From positions 25,796,501-25,860,500 of the forward strand of contig NC_079879.1 in assembly GCF_029227915.1 (NCBI RefSeq): a stretch of 64,000 bases of DNA. Reading direction: 5' to 3'. This document shows positions 1 to 13,000 of the stretch, one piece after another (the first letter of the stretch is position 1; each line of letters starts with the position of its first letter). Source of the stretch: Hydractinia symbiolongicarpus. Lineage: Eukaryota; Cnidaria; Hydrozoa; Anthoathecata; Hydractiniidae. The position numbers and the translations under genes were made by a program. The notes beneath the pieces were generated by a model. It did no database searches, was not told the DNA's origin, and worked only from the letters and a program-made list of their open reading frames with translations.

Positions 1-3000
1 TGAAAGAATTGAGGAATTGGATCGTGTTATAAAAGCTGAAAGAGAAAGATATAAGTAAGTGATCTGTAATTTGTAGGGAGGGTGTGGAATTAAAATTAGC
101 AGAATGGGCAAATTTTATGGAATTTTTAACATTGGAGAGTGGGGTAATGAAAACAGCAATTTTCTATAGTAGCCTTGTTTGTCCATCATTTTCACACATA
201 GCCTTTATTTTTGTTAAAAATATAGAGCAAATTGGAAAGGTTTTGTTTACATTTTAGAAAATTGAAAAGTGATATTCATAAAATTCAAAGTGGAAAGCTT
301 GATGATGAACTTCCTAGGATATTGCAAGCAATGCAAAGGTATGAAATTTTTAAATTTTGTTTCATTAACTAATTTTAGTACATAATTTTTAACAGGTTAT
401 AATACTGCTTTTTATGTAAGTCCGTCCAGAGTTCCTTTTTTACTAGAAATTATTTTATTATTTTTGATCAAGAATTCATAGAGCACAGAACAATTTTCAG
501 GACAATGTTTAATTATAGTTAAGGTATGCTAAGTGTGTTCTTCTAAAAAACGATACAATGCTATTCTGGGATGGATAATTGATCATTTTTATATGAAAAA
601 GCTTACCAGATATGACTTTTCTGAATTGAGCTTCAATATTATGCTTAATGTTTGGCTTTTTAGTAAATCTGAACCTGGATATGCTTAAAATCGTTCACCT
701 TTAAAAAAAAATATACTTTAAAAATTTGGTATAACTATCTTACTTTTTTTCAATAGTGATGAAAATGTGCAGTTAGAACAACTAATTAAGGAAGATCCTC
801 CACTTGAAGAACTAAGTGTAAAAACTACATTACAAGCAGCGAGTGGTAATTTATGTTTATTTTTGTTTGTCTGATGTTGCTACATTATTTGTTGCTGTCC
901 TTACCCTGCTTCAAATTTTCTTTATTTTAGCTGTTTCTTCATCTCCAGCATCACAGAACACACCGTCTAGACCTCAAAGAGCAGCAAAAGAAACTGAAAA
1001 GTAGGTTGCTTTGATGTTGTATTTTATTTTTTAGTGGTATTATACGTATTTCAGGAGTATTTTTAAACTAAGTGGCATTATTTTTGGCATGATATTTAGG
1101 TGATATTTAGGTTTTCGTGGTCACATTTTGATGGTTCTGTAAATTCCTAAATTTTTGCATTTTACTAATCTAATAAGATATATCTATGAATGTGTGTATT
1201 AACGTATGTACGAAACATCATGGGGGTGAAATCTTAATTCATAAAGCTCTGCTTTTTTCATATGCTTTGTTATATTTTGGCTTTAGTATGTCAATAATAC
1301 AGGTTGCTGTTGATCTATTAACACTTTGAACAATGTGTATTAAAAAAACTAAACTTCTTATTTTCAGATTTAAAAGTTACATTGAGCAACGACAAAAACA
1401 CAATGCTAAATACCACCATAATCCTACCACTACTTCAACATCAACTGCTGTAACATCAACTGTAGTATCATCGTCAGTTTCCTCAAATATTACGACTTCT
1501 GCTGATGTTTCCTTATATGCAACCACTGTTGGCCCTAGTCCTGCACAAGTTCAAAATATGACAGTAAAACATGATTCCATGGGAAGTATTGTTCAACCTC
1601 GTGGGTTGTTAATTACTAAACCTGAGCAACAACAACAAAATGTGAATGTATCTGTTCCTTCAACACCAGTACGGACAGCTGCTGCAGAAGCTAAAGAGAA
1701 GTCATTTCTTTCCAACCTTCTATCATCACCAGCCTCGGAAATTAAAGCTCAGGCACAACATATAAATAACACTTTAAAGGTAGGTTTTTTGTTGTCCAAA
1801 TATATTCATTGGTAAGCTTTTTGGTACAAATATATGATTAACAGGGAATTTGTTTATGTTACATTTTCTTTACACGTTATTTCTTGAGGCAATATTGGTT
1901 TTTGTTCTTGACTCGATACATTTGAGCATTCGATTTAATGTCTTGTGGTTGAATCTGATTTCACCATTTATCAAATATAAAAAAATTATTTCTATTTTTT
2001 TTAGGAACCTATTAAAAGTAAGTAAATAATATTAATATTTTTTGTTACTGGTTTAACTCTTTGGAATATTAAATATCCACTTAGCTCACTTGGTAAATCT
2101 ATGTATTATATACCTGCTGTTAATTTGTGGTCTGTTTAGACCCTCACCATGTCACAAAAGAGTCATATGAAGCGTATAAAAAAGCACAACCTGCGGATAC
2201 AAAGGGACCTGGAACTGCACCTATGCTCTCAAAGTTGTTGGAAGCAAATAATGCACCTCCATCTGTAACGGTACCTAGCAATAATGTTAAGCTGCCAACG
2301 CCTCAGGTAAATTTTTATCGCTAAAATTTTACCTAGTAAAAATAAAACTTACTTTCTGGTTGTTAATATTTTTTGTTGACCTAATTTTTTGTTGATGTTA
2401 TTTACTAAACACCATAGCTTTAAATTAGGTGTGGTATCACTTATATTTTGTGTACTTTATTTTTTTCCATGCAGGCTGCAGCAAAATCAGTTTCGGCAAA
2501 AGGTACATTAAACGAACCTATAAAAACAGCTCCATCCAAATCTGAACAAATAACACCAGTCACGTTGCAAACGTCAGTACCACCATTAAAAACAAACACA
2601 CCAAGGTCGGTAACGAAAAAAAATGAATCTGAGGTTAAGCAAACAGACTCTAAGGTCTCTCCTAGTTTGGCTGCAGATGTTAAAAGTGAAGTAAAGCCTT
2701 CACCAGAAACCAAAGTTACCCCCACGCCTAAAATTGCCCCTCTAAACGAACCCATAAACAGCAAATCATCAAAAAGAAAATTGTCTGAAACAAAATCCGA
2801 AGAGAAAAAAGAACTTGCTAAAACAGAATTAGTTGAAAAAGAACTGATTAAAAAGGAGCCAATTAAAAAAGAGCCGGTTAAAAAAGAGCCAGTTAAAAAG
2901 GAATCAGTTAAAAAAGAACCGATAAAAGAGGAACCTCAGGAAGAAGCTCCACCAATCTCCAAAACAGAAGAGGTAAAACCGGATGCAGGAGCAGAAACCA

Positions 3001-6000
3001 ATGTTAAAACACAAGAAGTGGTTAAAAAGGGTCGAACTCCAAGTAAAACTGGTAAATCTTTAATAATTCTTGGGTTTGTTTTTGATTTGTTTCACTATTG
3101 TTTGACGTAAACGTTCTCTTGTCTTTGTAGAACCTTTGACAATCGAAGTGAATGAATCAGCAAAAAAAAAGGTCAGTACAACTGCGCTATCATGTTTTCA
3201 TTCACACAACATTATACTTAAAGCAACCCTGAAAATTTTAAAATAGAACTGTTATTTTTATGCTTTATCTTAAAAAGTAGTGATTTTTTAGAATTGATTT
3301 AATTTTCTTTGTTTTTTTAAAAAATAATAAGTCGTGTCTATTCCCCCTGTAAGGACAAAAAAATTCCATGTTATTAGTGACAACAAAAATTCAATTTGCA
3401 AATACATCAAATACATGCATCCTCGGAATCTATTATTACAATATAGAATAATACTGATACCTAAAATTCTTCCAAATCAAATATGCGTTTAAATGCTGAT
3501 CCAAAACCAGTATAAAAATTACAGTCATTGAGTAACAGTATCATATATTGTAAAACTTTCAGAACGATACCGTATCAGTGGATAGCACTCCAGAAGAACC
3601 ACCTCCAAAAAAGAGAGTAGTTGAACAAATAGCTGTATCTGATCACTTAGAGTTACCCCTAGCAACCTCGCCCAAAAACAAAAAGAAAAAAGGTGATTTG
3701 TTTTAATTTTGTAGTATTTAACACTAACTACACTTTTTGGAAAGCAGTGGAACTGCTCTTGCTAAAAATCCATTTAAGTATGTGAAACATTTGACTGTAC
3801 TAAATAGTTAAAAAATTCTTAGTGTGCCAACATTTTTTATGTTTTAGGTCGAGCTGGACGTGGAAGAAAAAAAACTTTATCAGGTTCACTGAAGGTTGAC
3901 ATTGTGGTAGGTGCCATAAAGTGATAGCGCACTTAAATATGACCTAGCCATGCTTTGTCTATTTTTAAATCATTTTTAATTTACATAAGGTGTGTGAAAT
4001 ATCTTTTCAGTGTATATTTTCTTTCCTTGTAACGATATAAATCTTTTTAAAATTTTGTTAGAGTGAAGAAGATTTAGAGCGAAGCGAAGAAGCGGAGCCT
4101 GATGTATCAGCTGACTTGAAGGACAGTGAACTAGACACTACGGATGATTCAATTGATCGGAAAGTTAAAACACCATTAACACCCTCCATTCCATCACCAG
4201 CAAGTCCAGCTCTTAGCACGGGAAGGTATAGCAAACTGTATTGTTTAGTCCTTGAGATGTCTATAATATCTCTTATCCATGCGATGATGAGAAAATTGTG
4301 TTAATTTTATCACAAGTAACATTTTTTTTAGTTGCAACTACAAATTTTTTGATTTAGCAACTGTGATCCAGAAACAGCACAACAACAAAGAGCATGGCGG
4401 AAGAGTATCATGCTAGTATGGAAGGCTGCGGCTAGCCATAAGTACGTATGTTTTTCTGGATGAATGGTATTATGCATCTGTAGGTTCTGCAAATAAGTTT
4501 GGGAGGTTTTTCTTAACAAAAACTTCTGAGAAAACTGTAACAATCAAGAAACCATTTGATAGCTAAATATTGTATTTTGTCAGTTCATAAAGTTATTTGA
4601 AGAAATATTTTATTTGATCGTTTACTTGATGCAATCTGTCTAATTCGGAACTCCTTAATTCGAAAACCTTCATAATTCGATCGTTTACCAGATACAAATT
4701 CTCTAATTCGAATTTGCGTAATTCGAAAACATCTTTAATTTATTTAATTACAAAATCACTGTGAAATTTAAGAAACTCTCTTCTTAATCTCTGCAATTGG
4801 ATTACATTTATAATTTATACTTTTATTTTCTTTTTGTAAAATTCAAATCAAAAAGATTGTACTGTATGTTTTATATTTTCTGCGGAATTTTTAAAAAGAA
4901 TGCTTATGTCTTTATGTCGCGTCTCAAAGGTTTGAGACATTAGCTTGATGGCACTAATATAAAGAAATTGTAGACCTGAACAGCTTTTCTCCAACCTGTT
5001 TAGTAAAACTGTCGAATGCTACTCTGTTTTGTTTTCCACCTGAAACACAGTTGCGTTTTATATACCGTGCTGATTTTAGATACGCTAATGTTTTTCTGCA
5101 TCCAGTCACAGATGAAGAGGCTCCTGGTTATTCGTCCATTATTTTCAGGTATATGCCACGTGATCATGTCACTTGATTATTTTAATCGAAGGTCGTGTCT
5201 CTAATTTGTCTTTATTATGTTTTTAAAAAATTATTTTTTAGACCGATGGATTTGTCGTTGATCAAGAAAAATATTGAAACTGGCGTAAGTATTGCGTTCC
5301 TTTTTGTTCTCTAAATAAAGAAAAGAGAAAGGAAACTGAATCAGGACGATTTAAACATCTTAGAAAGTTTTAGATGTCAAATATACAGGAATGATGTAGG
5401 GTAAAAGGGTGAAAAGGCGTTTAAAATAGTGAATATACTGGGAAAGTGTTCTGGAAGTCGCCAAAATAAAGAAAACCGTAAGCCAGCTTGTTTTTCATCG
5501 TAATCGAATAATACACTGTTTTCGCCGTTAATACATGATTTTGAAGTTGAAAAAACTAAAAAAGAAATAAATGTTAAATGGGGTGATGATCAGAATTAGC
5601 CGAAGGGTGGAGAGGAAAAATTATTTATTAACTCTTGTTACTATGGTGATTTTGGTCCTGTTTAGGTCATCCATACGACGACAGAATTTCAGCGTGATAT
5701 TATGTTGATGTTTCAAAACGCTCTCATGTATAACCGAAAAGAACACGACGTGTAAGTATGCAATTACTTCAGTTCTCCTCCCTATATGATAAAGTGAAAA
5801 AAATCTCAAAGTTAACCCTGGGGGTGGGGAGCGCAAAGTGCCCGCGGGTCATAAATCCTGACCACTTATGCTTAAGTGATGCAAGTTGGCACAGTTGTAG
5901 AACGTCTTAGTACAAACTCATTCCAGACTCTTTATTCAAAAAAGGCAGGAAATTCCAGGAAATTGAATTTTTTCACCCACATTTTTTTTCTTAAATCTGT

Positions 6001-9000
6001 AATAAAATTACGGAAAAGTCACCAAATTTCAACAATGCTATCCAAAACAAATTACATTTGCTGCGAGCACTTTGTGCCCTTCCCACCAAAGTATCATAGG
6101 GTTAATAACTTTTTTTGTAAGAGAACGAAAAGTCTGTCATCTGTCTCTATTGCCTAACCTCTATGTAATTCGACCTTGTCCGAAGGTTTATTTCGAAATA
6201 GATTTTATGCGTGCTCTGGATGTCTTAAATTCCTGTTTGTTTTGAAAAGTGTTCTGTTAAGTGATTTAGCTTTTGGCGATGGAACAGTTTTTCAAGGAGC
6301 TCTTTATGAACACATTCAACTCAAGTATGTTTGTGAGGCTAAGCACTCTCAAACTTTCTCTTCATGACTTATTACTAAATTGATTTCTTGGCTAAGTGGG
6401 AGCCATAAATATTTTTTCCGCTCTTCCTGTTTACACTTCCCTTTTCTACATTCCACGTCCTGGCCACACCTTCCATTAAATAAATTAATTTTTTGTTTTA
6501 GGTACCGTATGGCACAGGAAATGCGTGATGACGTCATGGAACAAATCCAGGTCAGAAAATTTCAAATTTTAGTGTTGTTTAGCAATCTGCCCCCACCCAA
6601 CCACCCACCCACCCTCCTTTTGTTATAAAAATGATTCTGCTCTCACATTCAGAAAATTTTAACCTTTGCGAGCACATATAATCTAAGCCTCGTGTTGGTT
6701 ATAAACTTGTTTCTTATAAGAAAAAAAACGTATCTCGTAAACAAACAAATAATTGAATGAGTGACAGATACTTAGTACTATCATGATGAATAATTTGATT
6801 TCAAAATGACGATATAAACAACAGCAAATCTAGCAATTAGTAGGATTGACGATGACGTAAATGCTGGTTGTAGATTTCATCTGTTGACAACAACACGGCA
6901 TTAAATTTGTTAGTTTTTTGCATGAGCACGCCTTGCTACGGGATGTGATCACTGGTTCAAACACTTCATTGAAGCACTTTGTTTGTTTGTAAATGCTATT
7001 AGTCATACGGTGTAATCGCATTCACGCGATTGCTTTTGATAAACAACCGAGTAAATGGCGCCATACAAAAGTTTTAATTCAGTATTTTTTCCTTTTTTTC
7101 ATTGTTTGTCAGATTATCACATTTTTCGGATTAATTAATACTTTTATATTTCAAAAAGGTGTTTTTTACAACAGTTCTACAATTAAAAACACTTCGAATA
7201 ATCCAAACTGCAGGTTACACCGTTGCTGTTGTGCGGTAACGCTAGAGAATGCCACTAGCAAATTTTAAATATATACTGTTCTCCTGGAGTACGTGCGCGC
7301 GCCATTTGACCATTTTGACATGTTAAATAAAAATATTAAAGCGCAAGCCAGGTACAGCTGTAACTTCTGTATCTAAGAATTGTATAGACTTTAAGAACCT
7401 ATCATGTTTTATCCTCTAATAAATGTCACCACGAGGGCGTAATGAAAGTGCAATAATTATTTCAGCTTTTAACCAAACCTGAATCGAGAGATGCAAAACA
7501 AAAATAGAATGTCACTGAAGTATTACTGTTAGTTTGGCGGCAATCAGCAGAACAAAGCTGTCAGACCAAAATAATTTAAGTGATAAGGGGTTATTTTTTT
7601 AAAAATAAATATGTACATAACTGTGTTGTTGTTTTTTTTGTTTTTTTGTTTGTTTTTTTGTTTGTTTTTTCTGGTGTGCCGTGTAACTCAAATACATCTG
7701 ATATAACTGTTAGACTGAATACTTGATTGCGTCGAGGGCGTCGAGTACCACTTTATGTACTTTCGAGTTATGCTAGACTCCCTGCTGCAATATATTTCAT
7801 CTGCTTTACAATATTTATTTATTTTTTTAATTGTTGTTGTTATTTGTTTTAGTCCTTCATCTCAACGCAGTTGATGGTGCAAACCACTGAACGCGATTCA
7901 AAATTTTTACGTGGGAAAATCGACGGTAATTGTTTCGCTTCTACCCTTTTTTTTCACGAACTTAAGAGCGTTTTAACTGCAATACTTGCACTTTTGTGGT
8001 ATTGTAAGATGATACAAACGCAGGTAAACAAATAAACACTTCCATTGAGTAGTATAAGCACCAACCACTACACTCTGCACAAACCACCGCACAGAACGCA
8101 AACCGTTTTTTTTCTTTTAGTTTTCCTGTTCTCTTTGTCTGTTTATTATAATCCGTTCAAGCTGCAAATATCCATAGGAAAGTAGAGAATGTCCTTTTTT
8201 TTCATAATCACAAAATCGTGATAACGTGCGGGCAAATATCGGGTGCTTAATACGGTTCTCCTTTGTGGATGCTTTTCTATGCTTATCCAAGTAAATGCCG
8301 TTTGGAAATCAGAGAGTGTCGTAGCATGTTATTTGTCCTGACTTTATAGGCATAGTGATTAGCTTATAAGAAAAATTTTTCTTTCGCACTGATTGAGTTC
8401 CACATGTAAATAATTTGCTTTTAATTATTTATAGCCCCTGGCCACACGCGGCAATCATCGAAATCTGGCTTTACGTTTCTTTCATTGTAAGATCTACTGC
8501 ACATTGTGTGTCCGCTGATTGTCACAAAATGACGAGGGTTCTTCCTTATATAAACAAATGATCTGTGCATGGCGCATCCAACCAAAGAGAAAGACAATGC
8601 AACAATACATAGTAATTTAAGACTGATTAATTAAGAAAGAAAAAAATATGATAATGAAATTTTGTGTTTTTTTTACAGTGATATTTGAAGTACCCGTCGA
8701 AAAGGTTTGACTTGCGTTGCTGTCTGTCCTTTCATCTAAATGTTTTTAATATCTCGCATTTTGCGTGTTTTATTCGGTGAAAGAAAATTGTTTAATTCAT
8801 TTTTCACTTTAAACCTTAGAATACGAACCTGTATTTGAAATACCTTTTTTTGGCCAAAAAAATATTAACTGGCAAAGGGAAACACCTAAATGGTTCATCT
8901 TTAGATAGGCTAACTCAATCTCTTTGTAGAGCACTTGTCATAACCTAGTCCTCAAAAGTTATTGGTTTTAAACTGTGAGGCTCATCTTCGTGATTCGTCG

Positions 9001-10095
9001 TCTAATTTTTAATGGTGGTTAGAAAGCTGTAAGGGGAAATCAGAAATCATTTCCTAACCACAAGCTACCCAATTCATCAACTCACTCTCCAGTCTGTCAA
9101 ATCAGTGAAATCTAAACAAAGCTAATTACTGCACTTTGCTCTCTTACGTTTTTTTTTGTTCCGACAACGAGCTGAAGGTTAATTTTAAATGGTGTGGTTG
9201 TGCTCCGATCACTGTCTTGTATGTGGAATTGATTGTTGATTACTGTTGTTGTGATTGTCCACTTGTCAATCTATTTACAAACTGTTGAAAGTTTTGACAG
9301 TAATGCGGAAACATTACCTCAACTTCTCTTCTTCTGTTTCTATAAGGTTACACAGGATGTACCGAAACGTGTTCTTTTTCAACGCATGACGTTCCTTATT
9401 AATTAGATATAGTCTTTATCTCGCTTATAATAATGTGTGACCATTTCCTTAAGATCGTGAATGTGTCAGCTTGACTACAAGAATCAAAGGTGCTTGGTAG
9501 GTTCATGTTTTGTTTTAGCTCCTGCGCACGCGTATGAGACAGCTGTTTGGTAACTAATTGCTTCATTGCACTAAGATTGAAGTTAAAAACGAACGTGTCG
9601 TTTTATGAGATATTACAGCTTGTTACTCTAGTCTCGATTTCTTCATGCTGATTTACATATATCTAGACTTGCTTACACCAACACAAAAACTCGCTTGCAC
9701 AAGCGCAAAGAACAGGTTCTCTCGATGCTTGTAATTTAGCATGCGAACTGCCTTCACAAACAAATTACGATACAACAACAGCCAAGAAATGATTAAAATC
9801 ACTGACCGTTAAATTGTTTTTTCTTTTGTTGGAAATATAACGCGCCGGAAATTATTCATTTTAAAGGCGAGGGAGATGCCCGAAATAGAAGTGGTGCTTC
9901 GCGAGTTGTTTTTATGTGTGTTAATGTGAGTAAATAAGAGGTTTAAAATGTTTGCGAGAAATATCTTGAATATCTAGCATTGGTGGCGGGGAATATCCTT
10001 CCGACTAATAACATGCTAAAATTTGCTAACAACTTGCACAATATGGCTTCTTCTTTCAGATTCAAACATCACAACAGGAAATGCCCAAATCTTAG
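1..10095 (+). CDS. BRD8: BRD8, bromodomain subunit of NuA4/TIP60 (5' end outside window)
   Basis: BRD8 is a nuclear subunit of the NuA4/TIP60 histone acetyltransferase. Coding exons read here: <1-54, 258-338, 757-845, 931-1000, 1368-1779, 2005-2017, 2140-2306, 2475-3051, 3131-3171, 3563-3692, 3848-3906, 4062-4225, 4358-4441, 5080-5148, 5242-5284, 5666-5751, 6502-6550, 7853-7925, 8679-8704, 10060-10095. All use GT-AG sites and join in one frame, giving 773 residues plus stop. The first exons are helical and charged. The middle is disordered, with Ser/Thr/Gln runs, a (V/I)KKEP repeat near 2830-2930 and an AT-hook-like RAGRGRKK at 3848-3880. The single bromodomain spans 4358-6550, with MLVWKAAASHKYANVFL, RPMDLSLIKKNIE, and the acetyl-lysine-binding Asn in ALMYN. 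The last two tiny exons are inferred only from splice sites and frame. No second bromodomain is seen. Confidence 0.9.
4640..4745. repeat. AATTCG-rich imperfect repeat in a BRD8 intron
   Basis: Several imperfect copies of a TCTAATTCGAA / TAATTCGAAAAC motif lie in the intron between the bromodomain exons at 4441 and 5080. It is probably the remnant of a dispersed repeat. No coding content is seen. Confidence 0.5.
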
Positions 10096-13000
10096 TGAGT
10101 CTAATGAATGGACATGTTTTTCTTTAATCGCGCAACTGCAGTAAATTACACGTACATACAAGCTATTCTAATTGTGCAAACAATTTTTGAAAATTAAAAT
10201 TAACATCGAAATTATTCTGGAAAATAGCCCTAATGTTTTTTACAAAAACGTGACAGCTTACGTGGAAAAAAACGTGACACCTTACGTGGAAAAAAACGTG
10301 ACACCTTACGTGGAAAAAAACGTGACACCTTACGTGGAAAAAAACGTGACACCTTACGTGACCAACTGCATCTTGATTCAGATTGTCAGGCGCCTGTAAT
10401 TAAAGTGGAACACTAAGAAGTTATTATCAGTACCATTGTTAACACAAACCAATTGCAACAAACCTATGAAAGGGCGTGCATGTTTACCTTCAGGTACGTG
10501 ATGTGTTCGTTAATTATATCTAAATATAGAGGAACTGGATTCTTGTTAAGGAATTGAGGAACTGACGGCAACATGGAATAATAGATGTTCTTTCATTTCT
10601 CTTCTTATCTTAACTATTTTTAGCTTTTCTGCTTAATTTAAAATCGCTTTTCCGCATTGACATGTTGACATTACAAGAATTTACGAGCGTACCTACAAAA
10701 GTAAAGGTAATAATTGTAGACAAGTCGTGCGGTTACTGAAAATATGCTGACGAAATGTAAATTTTGTTTTCTGATTTCTTAAATGTGATTAGTTCACATA
10801 GTGACACAGGGAGCTCATTGCGCCACTCCAAGGTTCGTAATTCACAGAAAAATTGTTTGAAACCCATAAAAAATATTTCAGGGAAGGTAGCGGGTTCTTG
10901 TTCTGACAGGTCGAATTTGTGTTTTATTGATAGGCTCACCTTTCATTAATTAAGCTGTTTAAATGAGGAAAAATATTCTTAGAAATGTAATCTCGGATCA
11001 TGGGAATGTGAACAAACATCTATTTGTGGGAATAACTTTTAGAGGAAGAACACGTTTTTTTATGAGAACACTTGAATTTTAACTAGATGTGCTTATTTTC
11101 AAAAGTAAAAATATGTAGTCTCGGATGATAATAAATCTTTAGAATCAAAAGAAGTATCTTGGATGATGTTGAAGTATGTTATTGTAGAAACATACATATA
11201 TTCTAGACTCATGTCTTATCCTATTTGACTAATTTATAGGCTGAGAAAAATACGCATGGACAAATACGGAATATCCAAAAATCAAAATTTCTGGGGGTCA
11301 TTTTATACGCAGGGGTGAAAAGCATAAGATCCGATCATTTTTCTACGCAAGACATCATCCAAATTTTAAATTTTGCTATTCAATGGTTATACTAGCTGGT
11401 TACTTTGAAAAATTTTCGTGATTTTGAGTTCAGTGATTTCAAAAATTTTAATTTTCCGCCCAAATTATGTTACCCCTTTTTTAAAAAAAACGATAAATTA
11501 TCCGACTTTTACACTTAAATTCGAAGAAAATAAATTGAAAAAGGAATGTAAAAAAACTGAAGCAAGTACAAGGGCTTTCGTCACCAATTTGTTTGATCAT
11601 CCATACTAAAGAAATAGTCATCTTTATTATAATGTCTGTTATTTGTTTCAGAGCCAAAGCTGTGAGAGGGATAAGGACTAGTCTTATGTAACCCAAATAC
11701 ATCAATACACAGGGCGTCATGTATCTTTGTGTAAACGAGGTTTGGTCAGAACCGTTAATCTCTGTTTGGGGAACATTCTATATATTTGTCATTTTATAGA
11801 GAGGAAAAAGTTACAGTTATAAATATTTGTCCAAGAGGTTGTTCGTTCAAGTTTGAACCGATAAATAGTTTAGGCGATTTTGTTTTATTAATATTATTAT
11901 TTATAAGCCAGTGCAAAATTTTGCATATTATTTTATAGGCTTAGTAATTTTAGTTTTTTACAAGAAAATAAATAATCATGAAAATGCAAAATTGTGTTGT
12001 AACGTCGCTAATTCGCTTCGCTATGTCGCTAAAACAACACTCGACCCATATTTTCGCACGGCTCCAACTTTTTATAAGCGCTAAAATTCGTCGCCACTTC
12101 AAAAGCTACTGTTCCACTTCACCTGGAATTGTTTCATGTGTTACGATAAAGAAAGTGTTGAACGATTGATTTGTTTCGTCAACACATTTTACTTGTTGAT
12201 ATTGGCCCGACTTCAAAACGAGATGTTGTGGAAATATCGAGCGTGGGTTAAAGAAATAATAAAAGCGAGTAGTTTATTTTTAAACAGAGCATATAAATTG
12301 CCCTTGGACATTCGAAGTAGCTATAGTTAATGTAAAATGATACAGTTTCTTTCTCCCAAGACGTTCCTGAGAGCTCTTTGTATTGAAATGTATCTGTGCC
12401 AGAGTGGTGAGTTATAATTGCTCTTCATCTCAAAGCACGCATTAAGAGCGTTGAAGTTTTGGGATGATTTTCAACCACTGAACACGTGTCATTGTTGGTT
12501 TAATGTCAATATCACTTATTGACGATGGGCCAAAAAGTTGACAATAGTGTTCTTTGTCTTATTTTCATATAAGAAGGGTTTGTCACGGAACATCTAACAG
12601 ATGAGAGGCATTAGCAAGGTATGAAGTACTTATTTCTTAGTCTATATCTTTGTTGGATGTATCAATTGAGAAGAGTTAAGGGAACAAAATTAATCCGGAA
12701 TATACTTTTCGTTAATTGAAGCAAGTTTAGGCAGACAAATTAAAAATTCGTGTTGAGGAAATGTAGCAGCTTAAAGTGACGGGGAAATGATTTATATCCA
12801 ACCATTTCGCTTTTTATAATGTTACGAGAAATTTTTAATAGAAAAAACATTTTTCCCTATCGGCGTCTAACAGGATTGATGAGTTACATATACTATATGA
12901 TACTAGTTCGGTAAGTTCTATTTTATTTTGAAAATCTGCTTTTTATATAACTATTAGATTTTTTTTTCTTTTTTATCTTTTTGTACCTTTAGGGAAGAAA

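Noticed and set aside
2441-2764. 107-codon minus-strand frame
   Set aside because: Antisense shadow of the large BRD8 exon.
4331-4357. Alternative BRD8 acceptor at TTTTTTTAG (4331)
   Set aside because: It puts the bromodomain exon out of frame; the acceptor at 4356-4357 keeps it.
10172-10399. Open frame with VEKNVTPY repeats
   Set aside because: Product of the 24-bp minisatellite; a unit length divisible by three keeps any frame open.
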